10,669 bases of DNA, taken from Nitrospiria bacterium (GTDB lineage Bacteria > Nitrospirota > Nitrospiria > Nitrospirales > UBA8639). Position numbers and translations under genes: made by a program. Below, one piece after another: positions 1 through 6,395 of the stretch. The notes under the pieces were generated by a model. That model searched no databases, was not told the origin of the DNA, and worked only from the letters and a program-made list of their open reading frames with translations. Every line of letters starts with the position of its first letter. The stretch's first letter is position 1. The DNA lies in assembly GCA_030430725.1 (NCBI GenBank), contig JAUIKP010000067.1, positions 1 to 10,669 on the forward strand, given 5' to 3'.

Positions 1-459
1 CATCGGATATACATGCGCATAAGCATCTGGGCCCAGTCCTGGGATTCGGTTCCGCCTGCTCCAGGATTAATGCTGAGAATGGCATTGTTCTGGTCATGTT
101 CGCCCGATAATAATTGTTCCAGTCGCCAGGCTTCCAGCGTGGCCTCAATGTCTTTGATGCCCTTGCTCCACTCGGCTTCTAATTCCGGATCCCCTTGTTG
201 GCCGATCAGATCAAGAATGGCGAGAAGGTTATCATGTTGCTGGTCGAGTTGCTGAAGACGTGCAAGTTGGCGTTCGATCTCTGTTTGACGTCGTCCGGCT
301 TTGGCGGCATGACGGGGATTATTCCAAAAATCCGGTTGGGAGGTCTCCCGCTCGAGTTCCTCCAGTTCAGTTGTTAGCCGGGGAACGTCAAAGATACCTC
401 CGGAATTCCAGAATGTGGTCGTTGATTTTTTCCATTCGAATGCGAATATCTTCGAGCAT
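1..459 (-). CDS. prfB: Peptide chain release factor 2, 5' part (frameshifted, runs off window)
   Basis: RF2 releases finished proteins at UGA and UAA stop codons on the ribosome. Only the first 152 residues or so are in the window; the gene continues beyond position 1. A 23-codon leader ORF opens at the ATG at 457-459 and stops at an in-frame TGA (388-390). After a +1 shift the frame continues to the window edge. The shifted frame gives a charged helical N-terminal domain. It ends in INPGAGGTESQDWAQML followed by RMYIR, which matches the conserved RF2 segment IQAGSGGTEAQDWASML of E. coli. The GGQ and SPF motifs would lie outside the window. The start is supported by AGGAG (468-472) 8 nt upstream. 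The gene begins 20 nt after the lnt stop, so the two are probably cotranscribed. Synthesis is expected to be autoregulated through the frameshift. The identification is very secure. Confidence 0.97.
387..402 (-). promoter_or_regulatory. prfB: prfB programmed +1 ribosomal frameshift site
   Basis: On the minus strand the sequence reads CGGAGGTATCTTTGAC. An internal Shine-Dalgarno-like GGAGG (397-401) stands exactly three nt before the CTT TGA C slip site. This is the arrangement known from E. coli prfB, where the ribosome pauses at the poorly read UGA when RF2 is scarce and the tRNA slips from CUU to UUU. The zero-frame product ends after 23 residues. The shifted reading is CTT-GAC-GTT-CCC and gives the real protein (L-D-V-P). 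High RF2 levels end translation at the UGA, forming a negative feedback loop. Confidence 0.97.
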
Positions 460-479
460 GGGCAGCACTCCTCTCGTGG

Positions 480-2108
480 CTATGTCGGTGAAGACCGTGG
501 CTTGGGTGTGGAAAGCGGTGTGGTAAACCGACACCAAATGAACAAAATACCTGCTATTATAACACAACCCCAACTAAAGACATCCCCAAATTGAGTGTAA
601 ATGGTGGGAGATGAAGAGCGGAGTGGTAATAATCCCGTCACCGCCTGTTCTGAAAAAATTGGTGTCTGGGAAAGAATGTGTCCGTCCGGGGCAATGAAGC
701 CGGAAATGCCGGTATTGGCGGCTCGGGCAAATCCCAAATGATTTTCCACGGCACGAAAAACGACCATCCCGAAATGTTGATAGGGCGCAGCAGAATCCCC
801 GAACCAGGCATCATTGGTTATGGTGACGAGGAAATTGGCGCCCTCCTTGGCCATCCGGCGAACCAGATCAGGAAAAATCACTTCGAAACAAATAGCCACC
901 CCGAATCTCGGACCACTCCCGGGTGGCAGGGTTGGGACTTGCATGGTCATGACTCCCTGGCCCGATTTGAAGTCCCCGATCCCTACTACGAGCTTATCCA
1001 GAAAAAAGAGAATTGACCGCAGGGGAATGTATTCCCCAAATGGCACCAGATGCCGTTTGTCATACCGGTCTGAGGCCCGTCCCTCAGCCGTTACCAGAAA
1101 GGCACTATTGTACAAATAAGGACGGCCGTCCTGTTGAAATCGAAGTGTGGGGCTGCCAAATAGCAACGAGTTGTGTGTGTCTTTCGCAATATCAAGGACC
1201 TGTTTCTGGTAGGCGGGCTCCTGCTCGAAGAGAAAGGGTGTGGCCGCCTCCGGCCAAATGAGGAGGTCGGTATTCTTCCCGGCTTCTTGGCTGAGGGAGG
1301 CGTAGCGTCGAAGTGTCTCATCCCGGTAGTTCTCGTCCCATTTGACGGCTTGATCAATATTGGCTTGGACCAACCCAATGGACAAAGTGCGTCCCGAGGC
1401 GTCAAGGTTGGCCTGTTCCTGCAATCGCCAGGTTCCATAGGCGAGGATGAGACTCAGTGCGCACCCGAAACCTGTCACCGACACCCATGGACCTGGAAGG
1501 GCCAAGCCTCGTCTTTTGCCGTGGATCCATAATAGGAACGAGGTTAAGGCAACATTCCCCATGACGATTAAAAATGACACCCCATAGACCCCGGTCATGT
1601 CGGCAAATTGAATAACCGAAAGCCATTGGTATTGGGAATAGCCTAAGAGCGCCCAGGGAAATCCGCTCAATGCATGGGTTCGCACAAATTCCAGGGTGAC
1701 CCACAAGGCGGGGGCTCCCAGCCACAAGAGATTGGAGCAGTTATGTTGGAATTTGGCATATCCCCAGCTATAGATGCCCATGTATACACCAAGATAGGCG
1801 GCCAAAAGGAGCATCAACAAGGTACTCACGATGAACGGCACTTGACCAAATTGATGCATGGCCGTGATGACCCATGTCACGGTCCCTGCAAAGGCGATGG
1901 TTCCGGCCAGCCATCCATAATACAAGGCCCGTCTAGGTGGAAGGTCATGAATGATCATGTGGAGGGGAATCAACGCAAACCAGGCCAACCATCCGAGATC
2001 AAATGGCGGGAAGCTCAGAGGATGAAGGATCCCGATTAAGGCGAGAGCGAAAAAAATAGCTGCTGTCCTGCGGGACGGAAAAAATGAAGGTGGAATGGTC
2101 TGCCCCAC
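480..2108 (-). CDS. lnt: Apolipoprotein N-acyltransferase
   Basis: Lnt moves an acyl chain from phospholipid to the N-terminal amino group of the diacylglyceryl-cysteine of apolipoproteins, the last step of lipoprotein maturation in the inner membrane. The protein is 542 aa, close to the 512 aa of E. coli Lnt. Residues 15-226 hold about seven hydrophobic segments. Residues 240-495 form the periplasmic nitrilase-fold domain, and a final membrane segment lies near 508-526. The catalytic triad is visible as E287 (in WPEAATPF), K351 (in DKRHLVPFGEY) and C407 (in VAICFEVIFP), with offsets of 16-20 from E. coli E267, K335 and C387. The start is GTG (2106-2108) without an obvious Shine-Dalgarno. It lies one nt after the stop of the upstream small ORF, so translation may be coupled. 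No in-frame ATG exists before residue 51, and an in-frame TGA lies upstream. prfB follows 20 nt downstream. Confidence 0.96.
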   Translation of the reverse strand: MGQTIPPSFFPSRRTAAIFFALALIGILHPLSFPPFDLGWLAWFALIPLHMIIHDLPPRRALYYGWLAGTIAFAGTVTWVITAMHQFGQVPFIVSTLLMLLLAAYLGVYMGIYSWGYAKFQHNCSNLLWLGAPALWVTLEFVRTHALSGFPWALLGYSQYQWLSVIQFADMTGVYGVSFLIVMGNVALTSFLLWIHGKRRGLALPGPWVSVTGFGCALSLILAYGTWRLQEQANLDASGRTLSIGLVQANIDQAVKWDENYRDETLRRYASLSQEAGKNTDLLIWPEAATPFLFEQEPAYQKQVLDIAKDTHNSLLFGSPTLRFQQDGRPYLYNSAFLVTAEGRASDRYDKRHLVPFGEYIPLRSILFFLDKLVVGIGDFKSGQGVMTMQVPTLPPGSGPRFGVAICFEVIFPDLVRRMAKEGANFLVTITNDAWFGDSAAPYQHFGMVVFRAVENHLGFARAANTGISGFIAPDGHILSQTPIFSEQAVTGLLPLRSSSPTIYTQFGDVFSWGCVIIAGILFIWCRFTTPLSTPKPRSSPT

Positions 2109-2109
2109 G

Positions 2110-2301
2110 TTAATAGGGACCAGCGGTCGTTTCCAGGATCGAGCCCTGCTGATTCATCAGAAGTGGGCGTATTTCAGAATGACACCCAAGGATCAGTTGG
2201 AAAATCGGCTGGAAAGGAATGAAGTAATGATGACAGTCGAATAGGTGAATACGATTCAGGGCTACACGAACATCAAATGGGACATACCGTTCACCTCGCA
2301 T
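2110..2301 (-). CDS. Small unknown protein between rpmB and lnt (63 aa)
   Basis: I do not recognise this product. It starts at an ATG 18 nt after the rpmB stop and ends in TAA one nt before the GTG of lnt, so it fills the gap almost exactly. That fit is the main argument that it is translated. It would couple rpmB, itself and lnt in one operon. The protein has no signal peptide or membrane helix. It is rich in aromatic and hydrophobic residues (a YFIPFQPIFQLILG stretch around 27-40) and has two cysteines. Its residue use looks protein-like rather than shadow-like, and no large gene overlaps it. No good Shine-Dalgarno precedes the ATG; only CAGGC is present. It could be a conserved small protein of this lineage, or a chance opening in a leader that couples lnt translation. 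Confidence 0.5.
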   Translation of the reverse strand: MRGERYVPFDVRVALNRIHLFDCHHYFIPFQPIFQLILGCHSEIRPLLMNQQGSILETTAGPY

Positions 2302-2319
2302 GAACGGCCTGAGAAACGA

Positions 2320-2511
2320 CTAGACGGCTTTTTGAACCAATCCGGACCGCAGGCAACGGGTGCAGACTTTAATGCGTTGTGCCGCACCCTTCACGAGTGC
2401 GCGAACCGTCCGGAGATTCGGCCGGAAGATCCGTTTTGTCCTATTATTCGCGTGACTCACATTATTTCCCACTAAGCGGTTTTTCCCGCACACGTCACAT
2501 GAAAAAGCCAT
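2320..2511 (-). CDS. rpmB: 50S ribosomal protein L28
   Basis: L28 is a small structural protein of the large ribosomal subunit. The 63-aa product starts [10 protein letters not shown] and contains the typical [19 protein letters not shown] core (residues 16-33), which matches the S-H-(A/S)-x-x-x-T-K-R-x-(F/W)-x-P-N-L signature of L28. It has two CxxC pairs, C5/C8 and C50/C53. It therefore belongs to the zinc-binding form of L28 rather than the cysteine-free paralogue that many bacteria use under zinc limitation. The ATG at 2509-2511 is preceded by GGGAGA at a good distance. It is the first gene of a likely operon with the 63-codon ORF, lnt and prfB. rpmG, often next to rpmB elsewhere, is not here. 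Confidence 0.96.
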   Translation of the reverse strand: MAFSCDVCGKNRLVGNNVSHANNRTKRIFRPNLRTVRALVKGAAQRIKVCTRCLRSGLVQKAV

Positions 2512-2578
2512 TGTCTTCTCCCTGGATATTTAAAATGACCGAATTGTCGATTAGAATCTGTTTGTTACCACAGGTGCC

Positions 2579-2606
2579 ATTGTACACACAAGTCCTCGTA
2601 TATCAA
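2579..2606 (-). promoter_or_regulatory. Sigma70-like promoter of the rpmB-lnt-prfB cluster
   Basis: On the minus strand a TTGATA -35 box (2601-2606) and a TACAAT -10 box (2579-2584) are separated by 16 bp. Each matches the consensus in five of six positions. Transcription would start near 2572, giving a leader of about 60 nt before the rpmB ATG. The call is by pattern only. Confidence 0.5.
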
Positions 2607-2672
2607 AAACAGTTCTGTGGATGCCGTCTAGATTACCTTTCAGGATCTTTTTTTTGCGGAAACAAATAATAA

Positions 2673-2700
2673 TTGACACCCGATGATGACTAAATAAATT
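2673..2700 (+). promoter_or_regulatory. Promoter-like TTGACA/TAAATT pair on the plus strand
   Basis: A perfect -35 hexamer TTGACA (2673-2678) is followed after 16 bp by TAAATT (2695-2700). It points into the 3' side of the large minus-strand gene, where no plus-strand gene exists. If used, it would make a transcript through the 2747-2779 hairpin and antisense to the large gene's end. It may equally be a chance match in A+T-rich spacer. Confidence 0.25.
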
Positions 2701-2746
2701 GAGTAGAACCAACCCGGACAGAGATACCAAAGCCTCCACGCCTGGG

Positions 2747-2779
2747 AAGGGCTGGATCCTTATCGATAGCCAAGCCCTT
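2747..2779. repeat. Inverted repeat downstream of the large gene
   Basis: AAGGGCTGG (2747-2755) faces CCAAGCCCTT (2770-2779), forming seven plus two base pairs with one bulged A and a 14-nt loop. It lies about 90 nt past the stop codon of the minus-strand gene. Neither strand has a U-tract after it, so it is not a standard intrinsic terminator. It could protect the 3' end of the mRNA or be incidental. Confidence 0.4.
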
Positions 2780-2869
2780 AAAACCCTAGGTCTGTTGCAA
2801 GTTTTCTCAGTCTGGTTTTATAGAGCGCAATCCTAAATAACGATACCTTCTTGACGGTTCTTGTGGTGA

Positions 2870-5800
2870 TTAGTTTGGACCAATCTGACAATTATTTCCT
2901 GATATTCCGGTAAGATGAAGTTCGATATCTGGTTGGAATATTTTAAGATTAAAGGTCGGATAAACAGACATATACAACCCCTGATCGTTATAGGCAAGAT
3001 AAAGTCCATAAAGAATGCTTAACTCACTAGCTGATGAAAAAGACAGATCTCCAGATGTGTTCCAATTATCAGGCTGGGGAGTGCTGCCTTTTACATCTGT
3101 AGACAGTTCCTTAACAGTCGCGGAAGGCCAGGGATTCTTAGAACGATCCCCCCGGTCAAGCCGAAGAAACAGGTTTGTATGCGTCAGCTTCTCGTGGTCG
3201 TCCTGGCCGTTCCATTGAAAGTCAGCTGAATATCCGGCATTTATGGACATAGTGAAATGATACTCGCATTCCTTTGTCTTTGGGTCCATCTTTATGGTGG
3301 ATACATTAGCGGCCATCACTCCCGCTGAAACACACGATTCCCCAAAATGGCTTTTGGAGGTGATTTTACCCCATACACCGGGTTTGTCCCTATAGGCACC
3401 GCTCGAAGCTTTACCACCATTTTCAGGGCATCCTTCTACAACATTGCTCGTTTCTGTAAATGTCCAGCTATCGAAGGGACTCCCTCCTGCTTCTTGCCCT
3501 AGGCTTTTTCCAAATGCCCCAGATACCTCCACGGGCGAATAGGTGAAATAACCATAGGGATAGCCAATATTGGCAAACAGATAATATTGAAAACACGATT
3601 GCGGCTCGTTGTTCTGAAAAGGCACCAACGAGGGACATTTGACCGGCGAATCATCGTCGACGACCCCATAAGCCAGGCTCACCTTGTAAGATTTCCCTTC
3701 TTCCAATGGAGCTTTGCCTTTGTCAATAAAGGTCATCTTGAATTTGGTGGCCTGTTGTTTGTCCTCGACCAAGGCGATCTGTTGAGATGTTGTGTTTACC
3801 TGGACATAGGCGTCGCCGATTTGGAGATATCTCCACGTGATGATGCCTGACGCTTTAGCGGTGTTGATCGCGTCGATGAATGAGATGTTTTGGCCCGTGT
3901 CAGAATTGGCAACCAGCCTGTTTTGTTGTGTATCCCACTCCAAGTATTTCTTATTCGCCGCTTGTAATGTGCCGATGAGGCTATCAGGCTGCTTCTGGGA
4001 AGTTTGATGAATCTCCAGAGTAAAGATTTCCCATGATCTCAGGGATTGACTGGTGGCCAAGACCATTCCCTTTTCTCCGGAGGAAGAGGAAATGAGGCTG
4101 AATTGCCGATCGTACAGGTAGACTCCTTCCCCGTTCTCTGGAAGCAAGGAGCCACCCGAGGGGCCGGTTACTTCATAGCCGCCCAGAGGCACATTTGGAA
4201 AGTCATATCGTATCAAGTTAAAGGTGTTGTCGTTCCCTGTTATGGTTGAGCCAGTCCATTGAAGATAGGGCGTCCCAGAAAATGCAGAAGCCGTACCCGT
4301 GCCGGCACTATTATAAGGATTTCCCTTTATCGTGATGGTGTGGGTTTTTTCATCGACCGTAAATCGGTCTGGTGTATATTCTGACGTCCCAACGGTTCCT
4401 GTCCCAGCCCATCCAATCGTTTCCGTGGGTCCTGGGGTTTGTGTTCCGGGAGGCAGCAAATGGTAGGCCAAATATAGCGAGCCATCTTTCTCTTTCGCGC
4501 CACGGCCGCTGGCGCACAGTCCTACTGATCCCACTTCTCCTGGATCCAGGCTAATGGTAGAGACGGCGAGTTGATAACTGGAGCTACCCAAATAGGTATT
4601 GGGCATGGCCGGATTCTCTGTCCATGGCGTTGGCTTCCCTTGGTATCCGGCCAGGGATGTTATAATGAACCGTTCGGTCCCTGCATTCGCAAGCGTCCAC
4701 ACTTTGGTCCTTTGTAAGCCTTTGTCGTTTGGGCATCCCGGGATGGAAGGTGCGTTATCAATTGGGCCCGCATAAGTGAAGTTTAACTCGTACCCAGTCA
4801 GATTTTGACCGCCTGCGGATAAGACTCTGGCGGTTAAGGCCCCACGGGGGTTATTAAGAAAGGCTGCTGAATTATTTTCCATTTCTGCGTTCATTGCTTC
4901 GAAGTTAGTTCCACCCAGGGCCTGATCTATCACAAAGTCGACGCGGGGTAAAATATTGTTGCTACCCTGTGGAATATCCATCCATGTTGTGCTCCCCGAT
5001 GATGGGTTAAAGGCCTCTCTTACAATGGTTTGGTTGGAAGCGAGCACCACCGTTTCTTCGACGGCATTTCTGAATGCTTCGAACTGGCCGACAATGTTTC
5101 CCAAATAGGTGAGATACTGAGATTTGATGGTGGGGTCGTTAAAGGAAACTGGTAGCGCTCGGGCGCAATTCATATAGAGATTAATTCCCCTTGATTGAAT
5201 GAGAATATACTTTAGAAAATATCCTTCCAAAACTTGGTATTCCTGGTAAGCAGATTGCCCGGCTATCACCTTTTCCTGGACTTCGATGGCTGCAAGATTA
5301 ATGAAGCCCGAGTTTTGTCCTGGACCCATCATCTGGGCATGAATGATTGTCAGCCATGTATCTAATGCGTCAGGTTCTAAGATTGATTTACATGTGGTCA
5401 CAATGGTGTTTACGTCTTCCGGGGTAATTTTCTTTGGGGTCAAGGAAGCGTATTTTAGTAAAAAGTTGTCTTCCTGGGGAAAACAGGGTCCTCCCATATA
5501 TTGTTCGATGTTGCATATGGCTGTGGTCATCGCGGTAACTACTGTATTGATTTCCCCTTTCGTGGTATCAATGTTGACTTCCCGGGCCAAGGCGCGTAAT
5601 TCATTTTCAATTTGCAGTTCAAGCGATATAACGTGGTTGAGCTTCTGATTAATCATCGATAATTGATTGATAATATAATCCAGCTCGACGCCTTCCGTGT
5701 CCCCTCCGCTGAGCAAAAAGTTCAGGATGAACCCTCCCACATTTCCGCCATAAAATTTATCAATATAGGACTTATCAAACGCGTAATACAGAAAGCTCGA

Positions 5801-6019
5801 CAGCCCGCCTACAATATCCAATCCGGCACCAATATCGGGCCCCTCACCTTCTTGGGCGTAGACCGTTCCCAAGGTAAGGTCGTTCTTCCCTCCTTCGGTC
5901 CCAAGGTTTCGGCCTACCTGACCCTCATACGTCACTGCTACCATCATCAAGGCCACAACGCTTGTAACGATGGCTTTGCCGGGCAAATGCCGGATTCGCG
6001 TTGTTTGTGATGGGATCAT
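2870..6019 (-). CDS. Large secreted protein of unknown family, helical N-terminal part plus beta-trefoil-like domain (1049 aa)
   Basis: I do not recognise a family for the whole protein. The start is set at the ATG 6017-6019, seven nt after a perfect AGGAGG. A longer opening to 6085 exists but begins inside the leader hairpin and hides the signal peptide. Residues 8-15 are basic and 16-31 hydrophobic, so the protein is exported. Residues 62-106 are Gly-rich and hydrophobic, and 110-150 form a heptad-like helix (IINQLSMINQKLNHVISLEL). The chain stays mostly helical to about 328. Residues 406-610 look beta-rich. Residues 635-766 show three lobes reminiscent of fascin-like beta-trefoils (SWEIFTLE; LQAANKKYLEW and NRLVANSDTG; YVQVNTTSQQIALVEDK). 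Residues 785-1049 are beta-rich with several cysteines. A helical part followed by beta domains and a trefoil recalls pore-forming toxins or carbohydrate-binding surface proteins, but no catalytic motif is visible. It has no PEP-CTERM or other obvious anchor. Expression may be attenuated in the leader. Confidence 0.9.
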   Translation of the reverse strand: MIPSQTTRIRHLPGKAIVTSVVALMMVAVTYEGQVGRNLGTEGGKNDLTLGTVYAQEGEGPDIGAGLDIVGGLSSFLYYAFDKSYIDKFYGGNVGGFILNFLLSGGDTEGVELDYIINQLSMINQKLNHVISLELQIENELRALAREVNIDTTKGEINTVVTAMTTAICNIEQYMGGPCFPQEDNFLLKYASLTPKKITPEDVNTIVTTCKSILEPDALDTWLTIIHAQMMGPGQNSGFINLAAIEVQEKVIAGQSAYQEYQVLEGYFLKYILIQSRGINLYMNCARALPVSFNDPTIKSQYLTYLGNIVGQFEAFRNAVEETVVLASNQTIVREAFNPSSGSTTWMDIPQGSNNILPRVDFVIDQALGGTNFEAMNAEMENNSAAFLNNPRGALTARVLSAGGQNLTGYELNFTYAGPIDNAPSIPGCPNDKGLQRTKVWTLANAGTERFIITSLAGYQGKPTPWTENPAMPNTYLGSSSYQLAVSTISLDPGEVGSVGLCASGRGAKEKDGSLYLAYHLLPPGTQTPGPTETIGWAGTGTVGTSEYTPDRFTVDEKTHTITIKGNPYNSAGTGTASAFSGTPYLQWTGSTITGNDNTFNLIRYDFPNVPLGGYEVTGPSGGSLLPENGEGVYLYDRQFSLISSSSGEKGMVLATSQSLRSWEIFTLEIHQTSQKQPDSLIGTLQAANKKYLEWDTQQNRLVANSDTGQNISFIDAINTAKASGIITWRYLQIGDAYVQVNTTSQQIALVEDKQQATKFKMTFIDKGKAPLEEGKSYKVSLAYGVVDDDSPVKCPSLVPFQNNEPQSCFQYYLFANIGYPYGYFTYSPVEVSGAFGKSLGQEAGGSPFDSWTFTETSNVVEGCPENGGKASSGAYRDKPGVWGKITSKSHFGESCVSAGVMAANVSTIKMDPKTKECEYHFTMSINAGYSADFQWNGQDDHEKLTHTNLFLRLDRGDRSKNPWPSATVKELSTDVKGSTPQPDNWNTSGDLSFSSASELSILYGLYLAYNDQGLYMSVYPTFNLKIFQPDIELHLTGISGNNCQIGPN

Positions 6020-6076
6020 CAGGACACCTCCTTGTGTTTTTTGGCAGGGTTGTTGGGTGAGGCCAATCGAGTGCTC

Positions 6077-6138
6077 AAAAAACAAAAGCCCGGTACCATT
6101 CTGCTGATGAGCGATCGCGGATGATTGCTCCGGACTTT
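6077..6138 (-). terminator. Terminator-like hairpin with U-tract in the leader of the large gene (possible attenuator)
   Basis: Read on the minus strand, AAAGTCCGG (6138-6130) pairs with CCGGGCTTT (6093-6085) over nine positions with one G-U. The enclosed stretch contains a second dyad, GAGCAATC (6130-6123) with GATCGCTC (6116-6109), one mismatch. The right arm runs straight into TTTTGTTTTTT (6087-6077). This is the layout of an intrinsic terminator. It lies 58 nt before the ATG of the large gene and downstream of its candidate promoter. No minus-strand gene precedes it that would need termination, so it reads as an attenuator or riboswitch expression platform. I cannot match it to a known riboswitch class. 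Confidence 0.55.
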
Positions 6139-6139
6139 A

Positions 6140-6165
6140 TGCACCTCCAGTCTGGGAAGTCTGCA
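6140..6165 (-). ncRNA. Second leader hairpin just upstream of the terminator-like hairpin
   Basis: On the minus strand TGCA (6165-6162), a two-nt bulge and CTTCC (6159-6155) pair with GGAGG (6148-6144) and TGCA (6143-6140) around a six-nt loop. The stem has nine pairs, one of them U-G. It ends one nt before the stem of the terminator-like hairpin, so the two would stack in the leader RNA. This might be a sensor element. Its GGAGG strand also resembles a Shine-Dalgarno sequence that would be masked in the hairpin. The call rests on pairing alone. Confidence 0.4.
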
Positions 6166-6184
6166 GGTTCCATGTCTGTTGTAA

Positions 6185-6212
6185 AAATTACTTCAGGTTA
6201 ATCGTGATACAA
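6185..6212 (-). promoter_or_regulatory. Candidate promoter of the large secreted-protein gene
   Basis: TTGTAT (6212-6207) and TAATTT (6190-6185) on the minus strand are 16 bp apart. Transcription would begin near 6178 and give a leader of about 160 nt that includes both hairpins. Both boxes match the consensus only moderately, and no other pair on this strand is clearly better. Confidence 0.35.
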
Positions 6213-6279
6213 AAGATGTGCAACCTATTTCCTGCAATCCTCTTTATTCTGGAAATTTTCTGAGCACGCTGCCCTCGCA

Positions 6280-6294
6280 CATGTAACATACATG
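6280..6294. repeat. Short perfect dyad in the divergent promoter region
   Basis: CATGT and ACATG flank a five-bp spacer (CATGT-aacat-ACATG). Its size and position suggest an operator for a dimeric regulator, between the two divergent transcription units. The match is short enough to be chance. Confidence 0.35.
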
Positions 6295-6299
6295 CAAAA

Positions 6300-6338
6300 G
6301 GGAAGAGGAGGTATTCACAGCCGTTTGATTCTCTTCCC
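6300..6338. repeat. Eight-bp perfect inverted repeat before the small secreted-protein gene
   Basis: GGGAAGAG (6300-6307) and CTCTTCCC (6331-6338) are perfect inverted copies separated by 23 bp. The right half begins directly after the -35-like TTGATT (6325-6330). It could be an operator or, if transcribed, a hairpin. No U-tract follows on either strand. Confidence 0.4.
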
Positions 6339-6353
6339 ATTTCAAATTATCCT
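6325..6353 (+). promoter_or_regulatory. Weak promoter-like pair for the plus-strand small-protein genes
   Basis: TTGATT (6325-6330) and TATCCT (6348-6353) are 17 bp apart, 42 bp before the ATG at 6396. Each hexamer is a four-of-six match to the consensus. The site overlaps the inverted repeat at 6300-6338, which would suit repression. Confidence 0.3.
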
Positions 6354-6395
6354 GTGTTGGTTTATTCATCCGATCTTTGATGAGGAGGGATGTTC

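Larger units (their letters stand above)
2512..2869. other. Intergenic region between rpmB and the large secreted-protein gene
   Basis: These 358 bp hold no convincing gene. The rpmB promoter lies at the left, a plus-strand promoter-like pair at 2673-2700, and a hairpin at 2747-2779. The last 49 bp, directly downstream of the large gene's stop codon, show no intrinsic terminator with a U-tract on the minus strand. The only minus-strand opening (2551-2739) lacks a ribosome binding site and has an unconvincing product. The region is A+T-richer than the neighbouring genes. Confidence 0.6.
6020..6395. other. Divergent intergenic region with leader RNA and candidate operators
   Basis: These 376 bp separate the large minus-strand gene from the plus-strand small-protein genes and must hold both promoters. 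On the minus side there is a promoter-like pair (6185-6212), a hairpin (6140-6165), a terminator-like hairpin with U-tract (6077-6138) and then a perfect AGGAGG before the start codon. On the plus side there are two dyads (6280-6294, 6300-6338), a weak promoter-like pair (6325-6353) and AGGAGG at 6383-6388. No small gene is evident. Confidence 0.6.

Noticed and set aside
678..2039. Several plus-strand openings over lnt (678-1016, 1173-1532, 1674-2039)
   Set aside because: They lie opposite the clearly coding lnt frame, lack ribosome binding sites and have no protein-like features.
2551..2739. 62-codon minus-strand opening in the rpmB upstream spacer
   Set aside because: It has no ribosome binding site, it overlaps the rpmB promoter, and its product looks random.
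6020..6085. N-terminal extension of the large protein to position 6085
   Set aside because: It would begin inside the terminator-like hairpin and bury the signal peptide. The ATG at 6019 has a perfect AGGAGG seven nt away.
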